The notes: generated by a model not told the origin, from the letters alone. DNA of 64,000 nucleotides from Fistularia commersonii (GCA_037954325.1 JBBMNZ010000030.1:1637501-1701500), one strand, 5' to 3'; counted from the stretch's first letter, positions 1-11,777 are shown. Numbers and translations are program-made.

Positions 1-416
1 ATGGCGCTGAACGCAAAATCCATAGATGGAAATATATACAAACAATTTAAGCCGAAGACGCGGTTGTTGTTGGACTCACCGGCGGGATCCGAACCTGCAG
101 CGGGGAGAAAAGACACGCACGCCGGTTTCACAGCCTCCGACGGATAAACAAAGTGGGAAGCATCGGGTGGACAATGTGGAGGTGCCTGGAGAGAAGAGGA
201 GCGGCCCGCCGCGCTTCGCCCTCAGCCTTGTCTTGCAGGCGCCGCTCACCTGCTGCGGCTCCGGCAGGCGGGGGTGGCGCCAAATATCGCGAGTGTACCG
301 GAAGATCCCGCGAATGACCACGTGTTTCAACTCTCCGGTCCACCCCCCCCCCCCCAAAAAAAAAAGTGGAAAGTCATTCGGAAAACCTGAGTTTTGTCAA
401 TCGTGTTCACTTCTTC
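1..416. other. No gene recognised
   Basis: Short overlapping reading frames occur on both strands, with no recognisable domain or splice structure. A run of C followed by A near 344-366 is simple sequence. Confidence 0.5.
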
Positions 417-850
417 TCACATGATACGTGATCTTCTATTCTCACACATGTACTCTGTCTTGCTGCAACTAACTTTCTTTCCTCTCCTTTCCAGAGCATA
501 CCTCCACCTCTCTAGATGTTCCTCCACCTGTTCCCCGCTCTCACAACAAACCACAATGTCATCTGCAAACATCATGGTCCATGGAGATTCCTGTCTACCC
601 TCATCTGTCAGCCTGATCTGCAAACATCTTGGTCCATGGAGTTTCCTGTTCACCCTCATCTGTCCATCACCATCAGCCTGTCCATCACCACTGTAAACAA
701 GAAGGAGCTCAGAGTTGATCCCTGATGGAGTCCCAACTCCACCTTGAACTTCTGTTACCCCTACAGCATACCGCACCGCTGTCTCACAGCGAGCATACAT
801 GTCCTGCACCAGTCTATCATACTTCTCTGCCGCTCCGGACTACATCATAT
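417..850 (-). mobile_element. RTE-like LINE reverse-transcriptase fragment
   Basis: On the minus strand the translation carries the catalytic-region stretch WTMMFADDIVVC (the FADD box of reverse transcriptase), followed by LERWRYALERRGKKV and SKTEYMC. The same stretches recur in the better copy at 41.5-42.5 kb. The fragment starts with the MQDMYA region and stops after the SKTEYMC region, so it is truncated. An in-frame duplication of the 'MFADDI' neighbourhood is visible (DNA around 560-610 and 610-680 are near copies). RTE clade is my best assignment; non-LTR retrotransposon is certain. Confidence 0.85.
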
Positions 851-1262
851 GATGATACTGCTGCTCACAAATGATGACTTCTGTTCTCAGTCTAGGTCTG
901 ACCTGGGCATTTTACAGCCTGTCGGCCACATCCGGAACGTTTTGCTTTTTTATCTGACCCGTCAAACTATTTTCTTTGAATATTTTTTTTTTTTGAACAT
1001 TTATTAGAACAGGTTCCTTAACAGAGTCATACACATTCTTACAAAACCTCATAACAAGATATACATTATACAATAATCTTTACAGGTCACTTATTTCCTC
1101 AATTCTTTGAATATTTTAATAAGGATTTTCAATCAATATTATATTTAGAAACTATTATATTTAGAAAATAAAATGCCCAAAAAATTAAATATTTAAATTT
1201 TCATTTTGTTCAATTGACATGATACCTAGGTGGCCCGCGCATAAAAATTAAATAACAAATGT
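851..1262. other. AT-rich insertion splitting a LINE fragment
   Basis: This AT-rich stretch separates two minus-strand pieces of the same LINE type (417-850 and 1263-1462). It contains a T run near 978-992 and a TTTATTAGAACAG motif like the LINE 3' end at 39.69 kb. No gene is visible. It is probably a separate inserted repeat. Confidence 0.45.
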
Positions 1263-1462
1263 GGCCTAGGTGGTCCAGGTTCTAGTCCTGTTTCCCATAA
1301 CTTCCTTGTATGGCTCATCAACTTTATCTCCATAGTTATCACAATTCTGCACATCTTCCTTTAAAATGGGCTCCATCACACTTCTTCTCCATTCTCCAGG
1401 CATCTTCTCGCTCTCTAAGATCCTGAATAGTCGAGCCAGAAACTTTACCACGGCCTCTCCTA
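1263..1462 (-). mobile_element. RTE-like LINE fragment (upstream RT region)
   Basis: Minus-strand translation gives MPGEWRRSVMEPILKEDVQN and then a CDNYG-like stretch, the conserved segment before the RT palm in this LINE type (pattern 'MP.EWR.S...PI.K..GD...C.NYR'). It precedes the 417-850 fragment in element order, so both probably belong to one broken element. Confidence 0.7.
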
Positions 1463-1463
1463 G

Positions 1464-1645
1464 ATGTTTTGGAGCGCCAGAGATGGTGGGGTTAGTGAGA
1501 GGGTATGAAGGTAGTTGGTGTGAGAGAGGAGCATCCAGAGAATAGGCTTAGATGGAGAAGGTGGATTTGCTGTGGAGACCCCTGCAGGGAAAAGCCCAAA
1601 GAAGAAGATCTGAACGAAAAAATTGGAAGAACTGAGGAGGACATG
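1464..1645 (+). mobile_element. RTE-like LINE 3' end fragment
   Basis: This plus-strand DNA matches the terminal coding part and tail of the copies at 17.4 and 37.1 kb: 'GTAGTTGGTGTGAGAGAGGA', then a 'GGAGACCCCTG..GGGAAAAG' tail. It is oriented opposite to the neighbouring fragment at 1263-1462. Confidence 0.7.
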
Positions 1646-2084
1646 AAAGTGTGAGGACTTCCTGAGCCGCATGGACACATAGTCCGAGGTCAGAGCGTTG
1701 AAGGATGGAGGTAAACGGGATGGACTCCACTTCTAGAGCACCTTACGTTCACCAGCGACTCAGGAATCCAACCTCCAACCTTCTGATCGGACCTCCAAAG
1801 CTGGCGTAAGAACAGCTTTCTACTCCCAAAGAGCAACCAGAAGGCGCCTGAGAAGGATCTTTTAGATTCCTGCACAGCTCTGCGATGATTGTGGACGTAT
1901 AGATAAAAATAAAACCGTCAATTCTCAAAGTCGCGATAGAAACAACACATCAAGGCTTGTTTAAAATCCCCTGCGAGACAAAACGCAGGGCTAACGCGCC
2001 CTTCCGCCCATCTTTTGGTTCCCCTCCATTATACAGGAAGGGGGGAGCTTTGTATGTAATGAGGCAGCGCATTTGTGGAGGCGG

Positions 2085-2201
2085 CCAATGGGAGCAGCTG
2101 CAGGGAGCGGCCTGGACCAATCACGGCCCTCCGAGCTGCTGCACACAGGAGTGCTTCGCCGCCAGTAACCAAGGATACTGACATCCATGAGCCATAAAAA
2201 T
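2085..2201 (+). promoter_or_regulatory. Promoter-like cluster (two CCAAT boxes, E-box, TATA-like)
   Basis: Two CCAAT boxes (2085-2089, 2117-2121) and a CAGCTG E-box (2095-2100) are followed about 75 bp later by CATAAAAAT (2193-2201). The surrounding 1957-2240 is more GC-rich than its flanks. No coding exon downstream could be matched, so this is only a candidate. A chance cluster or a remnant enhancer is equally possible. Confidence 0.25.
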
Positions 2202-2256
2202 CGCTGTATCCATTTTCACCCGGCAGTGAACGAGCAGGTGTTTGAACGCGGATGTG

Positions 2257-2266
2257 TGCGTGTGTG

Positions 2267-2313
<47 letters not shown>
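2257..2313. repeat. (TG)n microsatellite
   Basis: Near-perfect TG dinucleotide run. Reading frames through it are artefacts. Confidence 0.97.
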
Positions 2314-2315
<2 letters not shown>

Positions 2316-2670
2316 TGAGGTGGGTGGACTCATAAGCCTCGTGGATGATCTAACGGCAGACTGCGTTTTATGGCAGACAATGTTGCAGCGCAGACGGTGG
2401 CCACAATCCCACACGTGTCTCTGCTCTATCGTTACATAATAGAGCGCCATCCAGGCAGATCTGACGACATCGGATCTACAAGAACACCTGGCAGAAGATA
2501 GAGTTCAACTTTTTGCACTTTCAAAATAATATCCCCTTAGAGACGTATCTGGGTTTCCACCCGCGGGGCAGGAACATGCAGGAGGTTTTTTTGGAGAGCC
2601 TAAACAACCCGTACGTGTGAAAGAGAGGGTGAATGGTTGTCCTGAATCTACATTTGGTGCGCGTCAGTCA

Positions 2671-2672
<2 letters not shown>

Positions 2673-2717
<45 letters not shown>
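2673..2717. repeat. (CA)n microsatellite
   Basis: CA run that forms the left border of a block duplicated about 1,533 bp downstream, where another CA run occupies the same position (4202-4249). Confidence 0.97.
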
Positions 2718-2718
<1 letters not shown>

Positions 2719-3985
2719 CTGCGGACACAACTACAAACATATTTCTATTCAGAGCCAAATCTTACAAGCACACTAAACAGATGCGTGTATGCAAATACTA
2801 CATTGCCTACAATAGCACTAGAGTGGTATGTGTAAGATGCAGTTTATGGAGTACTAGAACTTTTTGATTTCCATGGATGAGACGAGTGAAAGGTTGTGTC
2901 TCGATGTGAGGTGTGAATGAGAGGACGAAGGGTTGTGTGGCTCTGTTTGACTTGTGACCGAAAGAGTGCATACTTGTATGCTTCTATAAGTGTGATGTAT
3001 CCAGGCTGAACGCTGTTTCTCAGCCAATGGGACAGGCCACTGAGTGCCCACCCAAGTTTAGGTATCTCGGGGTCTGGTTCACAAGTGAGGGAAGGATGGA
3101 ACAGGAGATGGAGAGGCGTCAGCAGTGACACCAGAATTCACCAGCAGTGGGTTGTGACCGAAACAACAAGGCCACGGATCCAAACGTCTGAAAGAGCTTT
3201 CTCCGCAGAGCAAAAGGTTGTGTCTCGATGTGAGGTGTGAATGAGAGGACGAAGGGATGCGAGGCTCTGTTTGACATGCGACCAAAAGAGTGCATACTTG
3301 TATGCTTCTGTAAGTGTGATGTATCCAGGGTGAACACTGTTTCTCACTGAACTGAACATGCTGAGTGCCCACCCAAGTACAGGTATCTCGGGGTCTGGTT
3401 CACAAGTGAGGGAAGGATGAAATAGGAGATGGAGAGGCGGATCGGTGTGGCGTCAGCAGTGACACCAGAAGTCACCAGCGGTGGGTTGTGACCGAAAGAC
3501 CAAGGCCACGGATCCAAGCGTCTGAAAGAGCTTTCTCCGCAGAGCAAAAGGTTGTGTCTCGATGTGAGGTGTGAATGAGAGTGCGAAGGGATGCGAGGCT
3601 CTGTTCGACATGTGACCGAAAGAGTGCATACTTGTATGCTTCTATAAGTGGCCCTGTGAACCGTTTGTTTTTCCCAATATAGCATCCGGATGACGGAGTA
3701 AACAGTTGCATGTACCTACATAGTGATGATCTCCGCATGACATGTGAATGAGGGTCTGAACGGGTGTGTGTGTGACAGAGTGACTGGTGGTACCGTCCAA
3801 GAGTAGAAGACGTGCTCCTCATATGTTCCTCATATGTTCTCCTTCTCCTCCTTCGGGGCCAAACAGGGGCGGCCATGAATGCAAGAGCAGGGTCCCGGGG
3901 GGCCGCCAGCCTTCTTTAATTGCCATATCTAAGCCACTTTTAACGCTTTGTCTGGGGAGAGGCACGCACAGTACAGTCGATACAT

Positions 3986-3989
<4 letters not shown>

Positions 3990-4056
<67 letters not shown>

Positions 4057-4062
4057 ACACAC
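3990..4062. repeat. (CA)n microsatellite
   Basis: CA run ending in imperfect TCACACACACACTC units. It lies between the two tandem clusters. Confidence 0.97.
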
Positions 4063-4198
4063 TCCCAATGGATGCACAAAGGCCCCCCTCCCCCCTTTCA
4101 CTCTCACTCGCAGCTTCCCCCTCCTCCCAGTGTGAGGAGCAGGTGCTGGGCCAGACTGTCTGCTGAGGTGGTGGGGGGTGGCAGGATGGAGCTCCCCT

Positions 4199-4201
<3 letters not shown>

Positions 4202-4249
<48 letters not shown>
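4202..4249. repeat. (CA)n microsatellite
   Basis: CA run at the left edge of the second ~1.5-kb duplicate block. Confidence 0.97.
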
Positions 4250-4252
<3 letters not shown>

Positions 4253-5339
4253 TGCGGACACAACTACAAAAATGTTTCTATTCAGAGCCAAATCTTACAA
4301 GCACACTAAACAGATGCGTGTATGCAAATACTACATTGCCTACAATAGTACTGGAGTGGTATGTGTAAGATGCAGTTTATGGAGTACTAGAACTTTTTGA
4401 TTTCCATGGATGAGACGAGTGAAAGGTTGTGTCTCGATGTGAGGTGTGAATGAGAGGACGAAGGGTTGTGTGGCTCTGTTTGACATGTGACCGAAAGACT
4501 GCATACTTGTATGCTTCTATAAGTGTGATGTATCCAGGCTGAACGCTGTTTCTCAGCCAATGGGACAGGCCACTGAGTGCCCACCCAAGTTCAGGTATCT
4601 CGGGGTCTGGTTCACAAGTGAGGGAAGGATGGAACAGGAGATGGAGAGGCGTCAGCAGTGACACCAGAAGTCACCAGCAGTGGGATGTGACCGAAACAAC
4701 AAGGTCATGGATCCAAGCAGCTAAAATGAGCTTTCTCTGCAGAGCAAAAGGTTGTGTCTCGATGTGAGGTGTGAATGAGAGGACGAAGGGTTGTGTGGCT
4801 CTGTTTGACTTGTGACCGAAAGAGTGCATACTTGTATGCTTCTATAAGTGTGATGTATCCAGACTGAACGCTGTTTCTCAGCCAATGGGACAGGCCACTG
4901 AGTGCCCACCCAAGTTCAGGTATCTCGGGGTCTGGTTCACAAGTGAGGGAAGGATGGTACAGGAGATGGAGAGGCGGATCGGTGCGGCGTCAGCAGTGAC
5001 ACCAGCAGTGGGTTGTGACCGAAAGAACAAGGTCATGGATCCAAGCGGCTAAAATGAGCTTTCTCCGCAGAGCGTCCGGGCTCTCCATCAGAGATGGAGT
5101 GAGCTTGGCAGTCGTTGCTCCGCCACATGGCAAGGAGTCAAATGAGGAGGCTCGGACAGCTGGCAGGGATGCCTCCCGGATGGCTCTCTGGTCAGGTGTT
5201 ATGGGCGTGTCCACCAAGGAGGAGGTCCCCCGGGGAGCATCCAGGACACTCTGGAGGGACAATATCTCCAGGCAAGCCCGGGAACGCCTTTGGACCCCCC
5301 TGAAGAGCTAGACCGAGTGGCCGGGGAGAGGGAGGTCTA

Positions 5340-7490
5340 GGCATCTCTGCTTTGACCCCATCTCTGATAAGGCACAGACGGTACAAGTGACTGCATTACC
5401 ATGGAAATAAAGTAGCTCTATGTGACGGGAAGAGAAATGGGCTGTGATTCAAGTGTAGTGTTTTCCCGCTGTGGGATTTTCCACACAGCGAACACTGGGT
5501 GGAGCCCTTCGGTGGTACTGAAGGGAGCCCTGCCCAAGAGAGGAGGAAGAGAAAAAACAAAAAAGGTATGAGGTCGGAAAAGGTGCTAAAATCAAAAGAA
5601 ATTTGATTCTATTTCTGCACAAGTGTAGCTGAAAACACGGTGGAGATGGTGGCAGAGACAAGGACCGCTGTTTTTTTGTGAGTATCATGAAAATATTCTG
5701 TGCAACTCTGTAACTTTACAGTTCTGTGGGGAGCTAAGATGTCCTTGTGCATCAAACTGGTCCCGGGTACAAAAAAAGGTTGGGGACCGCTAGGATACAC
5801 TAGGACACATCACACCCCAGGTCACCATGGTGATCATAGTGGACGCTCATTGCCTTCTCATGCTACTTGCTAATTTGTTGTAGGGTATTTAAAGGGCTAG
5901 GACCCCACTGCGCAAGGAGCTAGCCAGGTCATCCGGGACGTTCAGCGCCTGGCCTGATGACATTTAAGCGGACCATCAGGTGGATCCGACCGGAGCCGCA
6001 ACCGGCCAGATGGCGTCTTCCAATTTGGAAATGCCGACTTCTCCTCTTCCAACCGCTGCGGGAAAAGCACGTCTTGAACAAAGCATCTCCTCCGGCCCCC
6101 GCCGGTGACATCTGTGCTTTGCAGCCTCCAGTTAGCTCGTGCTCTTTAATTACCCCCTGCTTCCGCTCCATTAGCGGTACAGCAGAACGCCGGCCTCCGG
6201 CGCCACCGTCGCTTGTTCCCGTGATGACGGGCGGCTCGTGGCGTTCGTTACGGCTGATTGTTGACCCCAGGGTCGTCTCCCGGGTCAGGGTCGAGTGACC
6301 TTTGACCCCCCAGAATAGATGAAAATGGGAGGAGCTCATGTACACTAACACGGCTCGTGTTCTTCTTGTTCCTCCCCGCTAATCCCTGCCTTCCGCTCTT
6401 CGCTAGCTTGGGTCTCTTTCCGCAAAATTACGTTCGATTCCGCATCTGCGAGGCAACATCTGCCTGAAGATAATCCACCCTGAGTCAGGGACCACCTGCT
6501 CAAGCTTCTGTCCCTGCTCTGCTCTCCACTGCCACCTGCTGGACAACAGCGGTGGAGGAACCACCAGAGAGAAGAAGCTCTCAGGCTTCTGCCATGGAGA
6601 TGCTGACCATGTGTGGAAGACACACCTCCCCAGGACATACATGGAAACCGTGAAGGCGAAGCCAACATGGCACTGAAGGTCCACTAGAGGGTCAAAAACT
6701 CCTTTCCCACTGGAGGAACTTTTTGCTGCTCCTAGAACCTTTTCAGGTTGTAGTCCGTTTCTTGCAGCAGTTGGACAGCAGAGGAACCGTGAACCTCAGC
6801 TCCGGGAACCATCTTAGCTTCCACTCTAAGGCAGGGTCTTCTCATGGTTCCTGAAAGAAGCTCGAGGTCCGGCATCTTCTGGCCTGCTACCCCAAAGAGG
6901 GGCTCGCAGAGGAACATCTACATTTTGGTCTAGAATAAGTGTGGAGCTTCTGCAGCTAGCTAACGGCTAACATGAAGTGAAAAACACTACAACCATCTGA
7001 CGGTCTCTTGTTATTGTCCAGCGAAGGCGGTGGCAGCTTCCACCTCCTTGGTGTCTGTGTCGTCTTCCTCTTCCTCTGCTTCTTCAGTTGTTTGGTTCCG
7101 AGTGGAGCTTCAGGTGCAGGTCCCACCGGTCCCTTCCGTGGACCCTCAGCGCCCGTGGGAATGAAAATTACAGGTTCCCATGTGGGGAAGCTACTTCCTG
7201 GAAGGAAACCGGAGCTGGAGACTTCTTGGAACTGTGTTCTAATGGCCGATGGCGTCGAAACCTCAGACGCTTACGTCGGCAGAAACGTTCATCTAGCGGG
7301 ATCCTTCCGCCTTTTGTTTTGGCAAAACAACCACACGGCTAATTTATGGATTTTTTTTACGGGGGGCTAACAAGCGTCACGTCGCTAAAACCTTTAGCCT
7401 GGTCGCATCGGACCAATGGTTGGTTGGCTATTTTTTCACCCTTGCTATTTTTTGTTGTTTTTTTCCCATTCTGCTATCATCTAATTTCCT
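5340..7490. other. No gene recognised
   Basis: Longest frames here are under 145 aa (for example minus 6351-5929) and have no recognisable motif, splice context or repeat signature. I see nothing assignable. Confidence 0.5.
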
Positions 7491-7499
7491 CTATTTATA

Positions 7500-7592
7500 C
7501 TTATATTCATATTTATTGACTTTATAACTGTTACGCTGCCTGACAAAATAATGTCCCCTATGGAGATCAATAAAGTTTACCTTATCTTATGG
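7500..7592 (+). mobile_element. LINE 3' terminal fragment
   Basis: Contains 'CTGTTACGCTGCCTGACAAA' followed by ATCAATAAAGTTTACCTTATCTTATGG, a typical fish LINE 3' end carrying its own AATAAA and a short CTTAT tail. Related tails lie at 12.95, 23.2, 27.7, 27.87 and 57.65 kb. Confidence 0.7.
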
Positions 7593-7879
7593 ATTTCTGT
7601 GTGGATTTCAAGGTGGCTCTGGATTTCTTTGGACGCTTCGGTTGCCATGTTTATAAAACCGGTAAAAAAATCGACGGGTAAAAAAGGTAAACAGATGCAG
7701 CAACTCACCGGCGAGGCAGAAGGTCGTCCGGTCGGCGCCGGTCGGTCGGTCCGTTTGAAAGCAGGTGAGATAAAGACGGATGTTAGAGCTTCTTTGATTT
7801 CTCTTTCCAGTGAAAACACAGCGGTGAAATGATTTGCACATTTATTTAAATAAACCGGCTTAAAGAAGCAAAGGTTCAC

Positions 7880-7891
7880 CTGCCTGCCTGC

Positions 7892-7987
<96 letters not shown>
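7880..7987. repeat. (TATC)n microsatellite
   Basis: About 24 nearly perfect TATC units preceded by a few CCTG units. Confidence 0.98.
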
Positions 7988-8116
7988 GTGTCTCCATAGG
8001 TGGATGTGAGCATTGATCCTTGTGTCTCTTCAGAAGAAGCTTTGCCACGTTCAGCCTCTCCTTCACCCGTCTGGACAGAACAAGGTCTCCAGTGAAGCTC
8101 CATCATGTGTTCTGAC

Positions 8117-8420
8117 TGTGTGAGGAACCCTGAGGAACCCCGAGGAACCCCGAGGAACCCCGAGCAACCCTGAGGAACCCTGAGGAACCCCGAGGAACCC
8201 TGAGGAACCCCGAGGAGCCCTGAGGAATCCCAAGGAACCCTAAGGAACCCCGAGGAACCCTGAGGAACCTTGAGGAATCCCTATGAACCCTGAGGAACCC
8301 CAAAGAACCCTGAGGAACCCTGAGGAACCCTGAGGTACCCCAAGGAACCCTGAGGAACCCCGAAGAACCCTGAGGAACCCCAAAGAACCCTGAGGAACCC
8401 CGAGGAACCCCAAGGAACCC
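8117..8420. repeat. 10-bp minisatellite (TGAGGAACCC)
   Basis: About 30 tandem decamers varying between TGAGGAACCC, CGAGGAACCC and CAAGGAACCC. The 10-bp period creates an apparent repetitive protein on the minus strand (GFLRVPRGSS-like), which is an artefact. Confidence 0.97.
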
Positions 8421-8424
8421 TATA

Positions 8425-9062
8425 TATATAGATATATATGGATATATATATAATCACATATAAATTGTGTTAAATATATTATATACACGTATATCATTTA
8501 CACACACATATATATGTATGTATAATATCTTTAACACACACACACATATATATATAGATATAGATATGTACATGTAAAACAATGTCCACCAAAATTTGAT
8601 GAAATTACTATTATTAAATACATTTTATATTCATAGAATGTCTTCAAAATATAATCACATAAAACATGGTCAAAAACAATTAAATAAGATGAAATTACTA
8701 ATATTAAATATGTTTTCTATATATGTGTATAAATATATAAAATCACATAAAATTGTCCGAATAAATTAAATAAGTTGAGATTACAATTACCCAATACATT
8801 CTATATGCATATAATATATTGTATCTATATCTATATATATAATGACATAAAATTGTCAAAAAAATTGAATAAGATGAAATTACTATTATTAAATATATTC
8901 TAAATACATATAATATCTTATATACATCAAATAACAAATGTCAAAAAAAAATAAACAAGATGAACTGCTATAACTAAATATATTCTCTCTCTCTATATAT
9001 ATATATACATACATATTCTATATGAATAAAATGTATTAAATAAAATATGTATAAAATGTATT
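8425..9062. repeat. AT-rich tandem repeat (~80-100-bp units)
   Basis: After a TATA-rich stretch, a unit beginning GATGAAATTACTATTATTAA recurs near 8610, 8690, 8777, 8874 and 8960. Each unit carries 'AATCACATAAAA' and 'AATTAAATAAGATG' blocks. No coding content. Confidence 0.85.
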
Positions 9063-9754
9063 ATACATTTAGAGTGAATGATCTGCCTGTTGTCGGAGGC
9101 TCGCTGCGCCCCCTGGTGGCCGCAGTGAGAATTGCATCCTGAAAAGTTGACTGCACCCATTTTATGCACAAGGTGGATTCATGTCCAGGAAGATAATCGT
9201 AAATTTAAATATTAATTTGCTAGCAGGGGTGCAGGTTTTAAAAAAATTAAATATGCTGAAAATTTCTTCCAAATGTCTGATGCCATGAGTATGTAAAATA
9301 GCCTGTAATATGAGGTTGAATTCAAACATTTAGAATGAAAAGACCATGAATAATTTGGTGAAAATCACCAACAAATCTATATTCACCCCTGTTGCATTTT
9401 GCACAGATCTTTGTCTCACTAGATGAACCCAACTGGATTAACAGGTTGAAATAGACCTGAAAATAAAGGTGAAAAATCATGTCAGGGATCGAATATTTCT
9501 TCGATGATTCAAAGCGTCTATATTTTCGAGTGCATCTAGAAAATAACGGTCTAAAAGGAGGATGAATTTGGAGCCACATTCTGTGCCTTCCGGCGTCTGA
9601 GCCTTCATCTTCATCTTCACCTTCACCTTCACCACCCTGTCTTTCTACAATATATTTTTCAGGGCCCGACGTTCAGGTTCAAACTGCACCAAAGATGCTT
9701 TTTGTCCTGAGCTTCCCTCGGCTGCAGGGATCAGAAGCATACAACTCTAGCCCC
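9063..9754. other. No gene recognised
   Basis: Mostly unique-looking, AT-rich to balanced sequence, with a short CTTCATCTTCAC run near 9605-9635. No gene or named repeat seen. Confidence 0.5.
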
Positions 9755-11045
9755 TCATCCAAATCCTAATCCTAACCTAAATCCTGAACCTAACCCTGAT
9801 TCTAACCATGATCCTTAACTCTGATGCTAATCCTAACCCTGAGTCATCACCCTAAACCTGATCCTAACCCTAAAGCTAACCCAAATCCAAACCCTAACTC
9901 TGATGGTGACCATAATCATAAATCTAATCCTAAACCTAATCCTATCTGAACCCCGATCCTATCCTAGAGTCCTAACACTAATGCTAAGCCTGATCCTAAA
10001 CCGAACCCCAATCCTGATACAGATGCAACACCAACCCTGATCCCGAACCCACTGCTAACCCAAATCCAAACCCTAACCCTGATTGTGACTGTAAATCTAA
10101 CCCTAATCCTGAATCCTAATCCTGAATCATAACACTCATGCTAATCCTGATCCTAACCCTAATCCTTTATCCTGATCCTAAAACCGACCCTGATCATAAA
10201 CCTAATCCTAACCCTAATCCTCTCCTGTGATCCTGACCCTGATCTAAACCCTCATCCTAATCCTAACCCCTATCCTTATCCTGATCCTGAATCTCTATAC
10301 TGATCCTGAATCATAACACTAGGCCTGATCCCGGACTTAACCCTGATCCTAACCCTAATCCTCATCCTGATCCTAACACCAACCCTGATCCCGACCCTAC
10401 TGCTAACCCAAACCCAACCCCTAACTCTGATTGTGACCGTAATCCTAACCTTAATCCTGAATCCTAACCCTGATCGAAATGCTGAATCATAACACTCATG
10501 CTAACCCTGATCCTAACCCTAATCTTCATCCTGGTCCTAAAACCGACCCTGATCCCAACCCTACTGCGAACCCAAACCCTAACTCTGATTGTGACCGTAA
10601 TCCTAACCCTAATCCTGAATCCTAACCCTGATCCTAATAGTGAATCAGAACCCTCACGCTAACCCTGATCCTAACCCTAATCTTCATCCTGATCCTAAAA
10701 CCGACCCTGATCCTGACCCTACGGCAGACCAAAATCCAAACCCTAACCCTGATAGTGACCGTACTCATAACCCTAATCCTGAACCCTAATCCTCATCCTG
10801 ATGCTAACACCAAGCCTAATGCTAATCCAAATCTTCGCCCAAACCCGGATCTGGGGCTGTAATCCTAAACCTAACCCCGATCCCGATCCGGTGTCCTCCC
10901 CCTGACGCTAATGCTAACCCCAACAACCCCCCCCCCCCCAACTAACGCAAACCCGATCTCAATGCCATCCTAAACCTAATCCTCAATCTAAGCCCGACCC
11001 TCATCGTAGCCCCGATCCCAACCCGATCCCGATCCTAAACCCAAA
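9755..11045. repeat. Degenerate telomere-like hexamer array (CCTAAC/CCTGAT)
   Basis: About 1.3 kb of degenerate 6-bp units: CCTAAC, CCTAAT, CCTGAT, CCCTAA. Pure CCCTAA telomere repeat is never long. A longer block containing CTAACTCTGATTGTGACCG recurs at 9901, 10080, 10428, 10586 and 10750 (spacings 179, 348, 158, 164), so a ~160-180-bp higher-order unit overlies the hexamer. It ends in more GC-rich CCCGATC units and a C run near 10927. Confidence 0.9.
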
Positions 11046-11452
11046 CCAGGGAAAAACCAGATTTTCCGCCGGTCCTCGTCCACCCACCGGGAGGTCCGGG
11101 CGTCCTCCTCGGACCGGGAGCCGCTCCTTCCCGTCACTCCATCTTCAGGGCCGGACCGGGGAAGAAGAAGAAGAAGAAGAAGAAGAAGAAGAAGAAGGAG
11201 GATGAAGATGAAGATGAGGAGGAGGATGGAGAAGATGCAGGGCCGCCTGAGGGCGCAGGAAACGCTGCGTCAAGTTGCAGCTCCAGCCGGAAACGGACGC
11301 AACCGTCGTAAAAGTTGCAGTCATGAATGCAGGATTTTTTTAAAAATAAATTAAATTATCCACAAAATGAAAGGCGACACACGCAGAAGACGCTCACCGG
11401 ACGTTCACCGGACGCTCACCGGCGAGGCTCTCCTCTCCTCTCCGCCGCCGCA

Positions 11453-11495
<43 letters not shown>

Positions 11496-11600
11496 ACACT
11501 CTCGGCGGCTGCATCCGGCGCCCGACCCGCTGCAGCCGCCGGAGCTCCGTGCAGCTGCTCCGCCCTCCCGCACACCCACGCACACAGCGCACGGAGGAGG
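11046..11600. other. GC-rich, CpG-dense segment with purine and CGG repeats
   Basis: CpG-dense sequence holding a (GAA)n run (11160-11197), GAGGAG units, three ACGYTCACCGG units near 11391-11425 and a CGC triplet run. It could be a CpG-island promoter. On the minus strand a CCGGTGAGCG donor-like site follows the GAGGAGAGG-rich stretch. No coding exon could be attached. Confidence 0.4.
11454..11494. repeat. (CGC)n trinucleotide repeat
   Basis: About 13 uninterrupted CGC (minus strand CGG) units inside the GC-rich segment. Confidence 0.97.
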
Positions 11601-11610
11601 GATGTGCGTG

Positions 11611-11650
<40 letters not shown>
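11611..11650. repeat. (TG)n microsatellite
   Basis: TG dinucleotide run directly after the GC-rich block. Confidence 0.97.
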
Positions 11651-11653
<3 letters not shown>

Positions 11654-11731
11654 GCATGCAGTGGTGTTTCTACAGTGTGTTGGGGGACCAAAACAAAACT
11701 TCTCAGGGGGCCCCTATATGGAGTCTCAACA

Positions 11732-11737
11732 ATAATG

Positions 11738-11777
<40 letters not shown>

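Larger units (their letters stand above)
2894..5330 (+). mobile_element. LINE-derived ~325-bp tandem array plus RT C-terminal fragment
   Basis: A block starting TTGTGTCTCGATGTGAGG recurs at 2894, 3218, 3552, 4427 and 4752, with spacings of 324, 334 and 325 bp within the two clusters. Each unit includes DNA translating as YLGVWFTSEGRME, a stretch typical of the C-terminal part of a fish non-LTR RT ORF. The last unit runs into a longer piece (about 5015-5311) with MSFLRRASGLSIRDGV and a PG-NAFG-like end. A larger duplication of ~1,533 bp relates 2700-3160 to 4240-4700. Clade is uncertain. All copies are broken and presumably dead. Confidence 0.75.

Noticed and set aside
3787..4368. 193-aa frame rich in His-Thr
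   Set aside because: Made of CA repeats. The last part is a duplicated repeat block also seen at 2.7 kb.
8117..8420. Regular 10-bp repeats looking like a CRISPR array
   Set aside because: Units are contiguous decamers with no unique spacers, in a vertebrate context. It is a minisatellite.
9755..11045. Functional telomere end
   Set aside because: Units are too degenerate, and unique genes continue on the right side.
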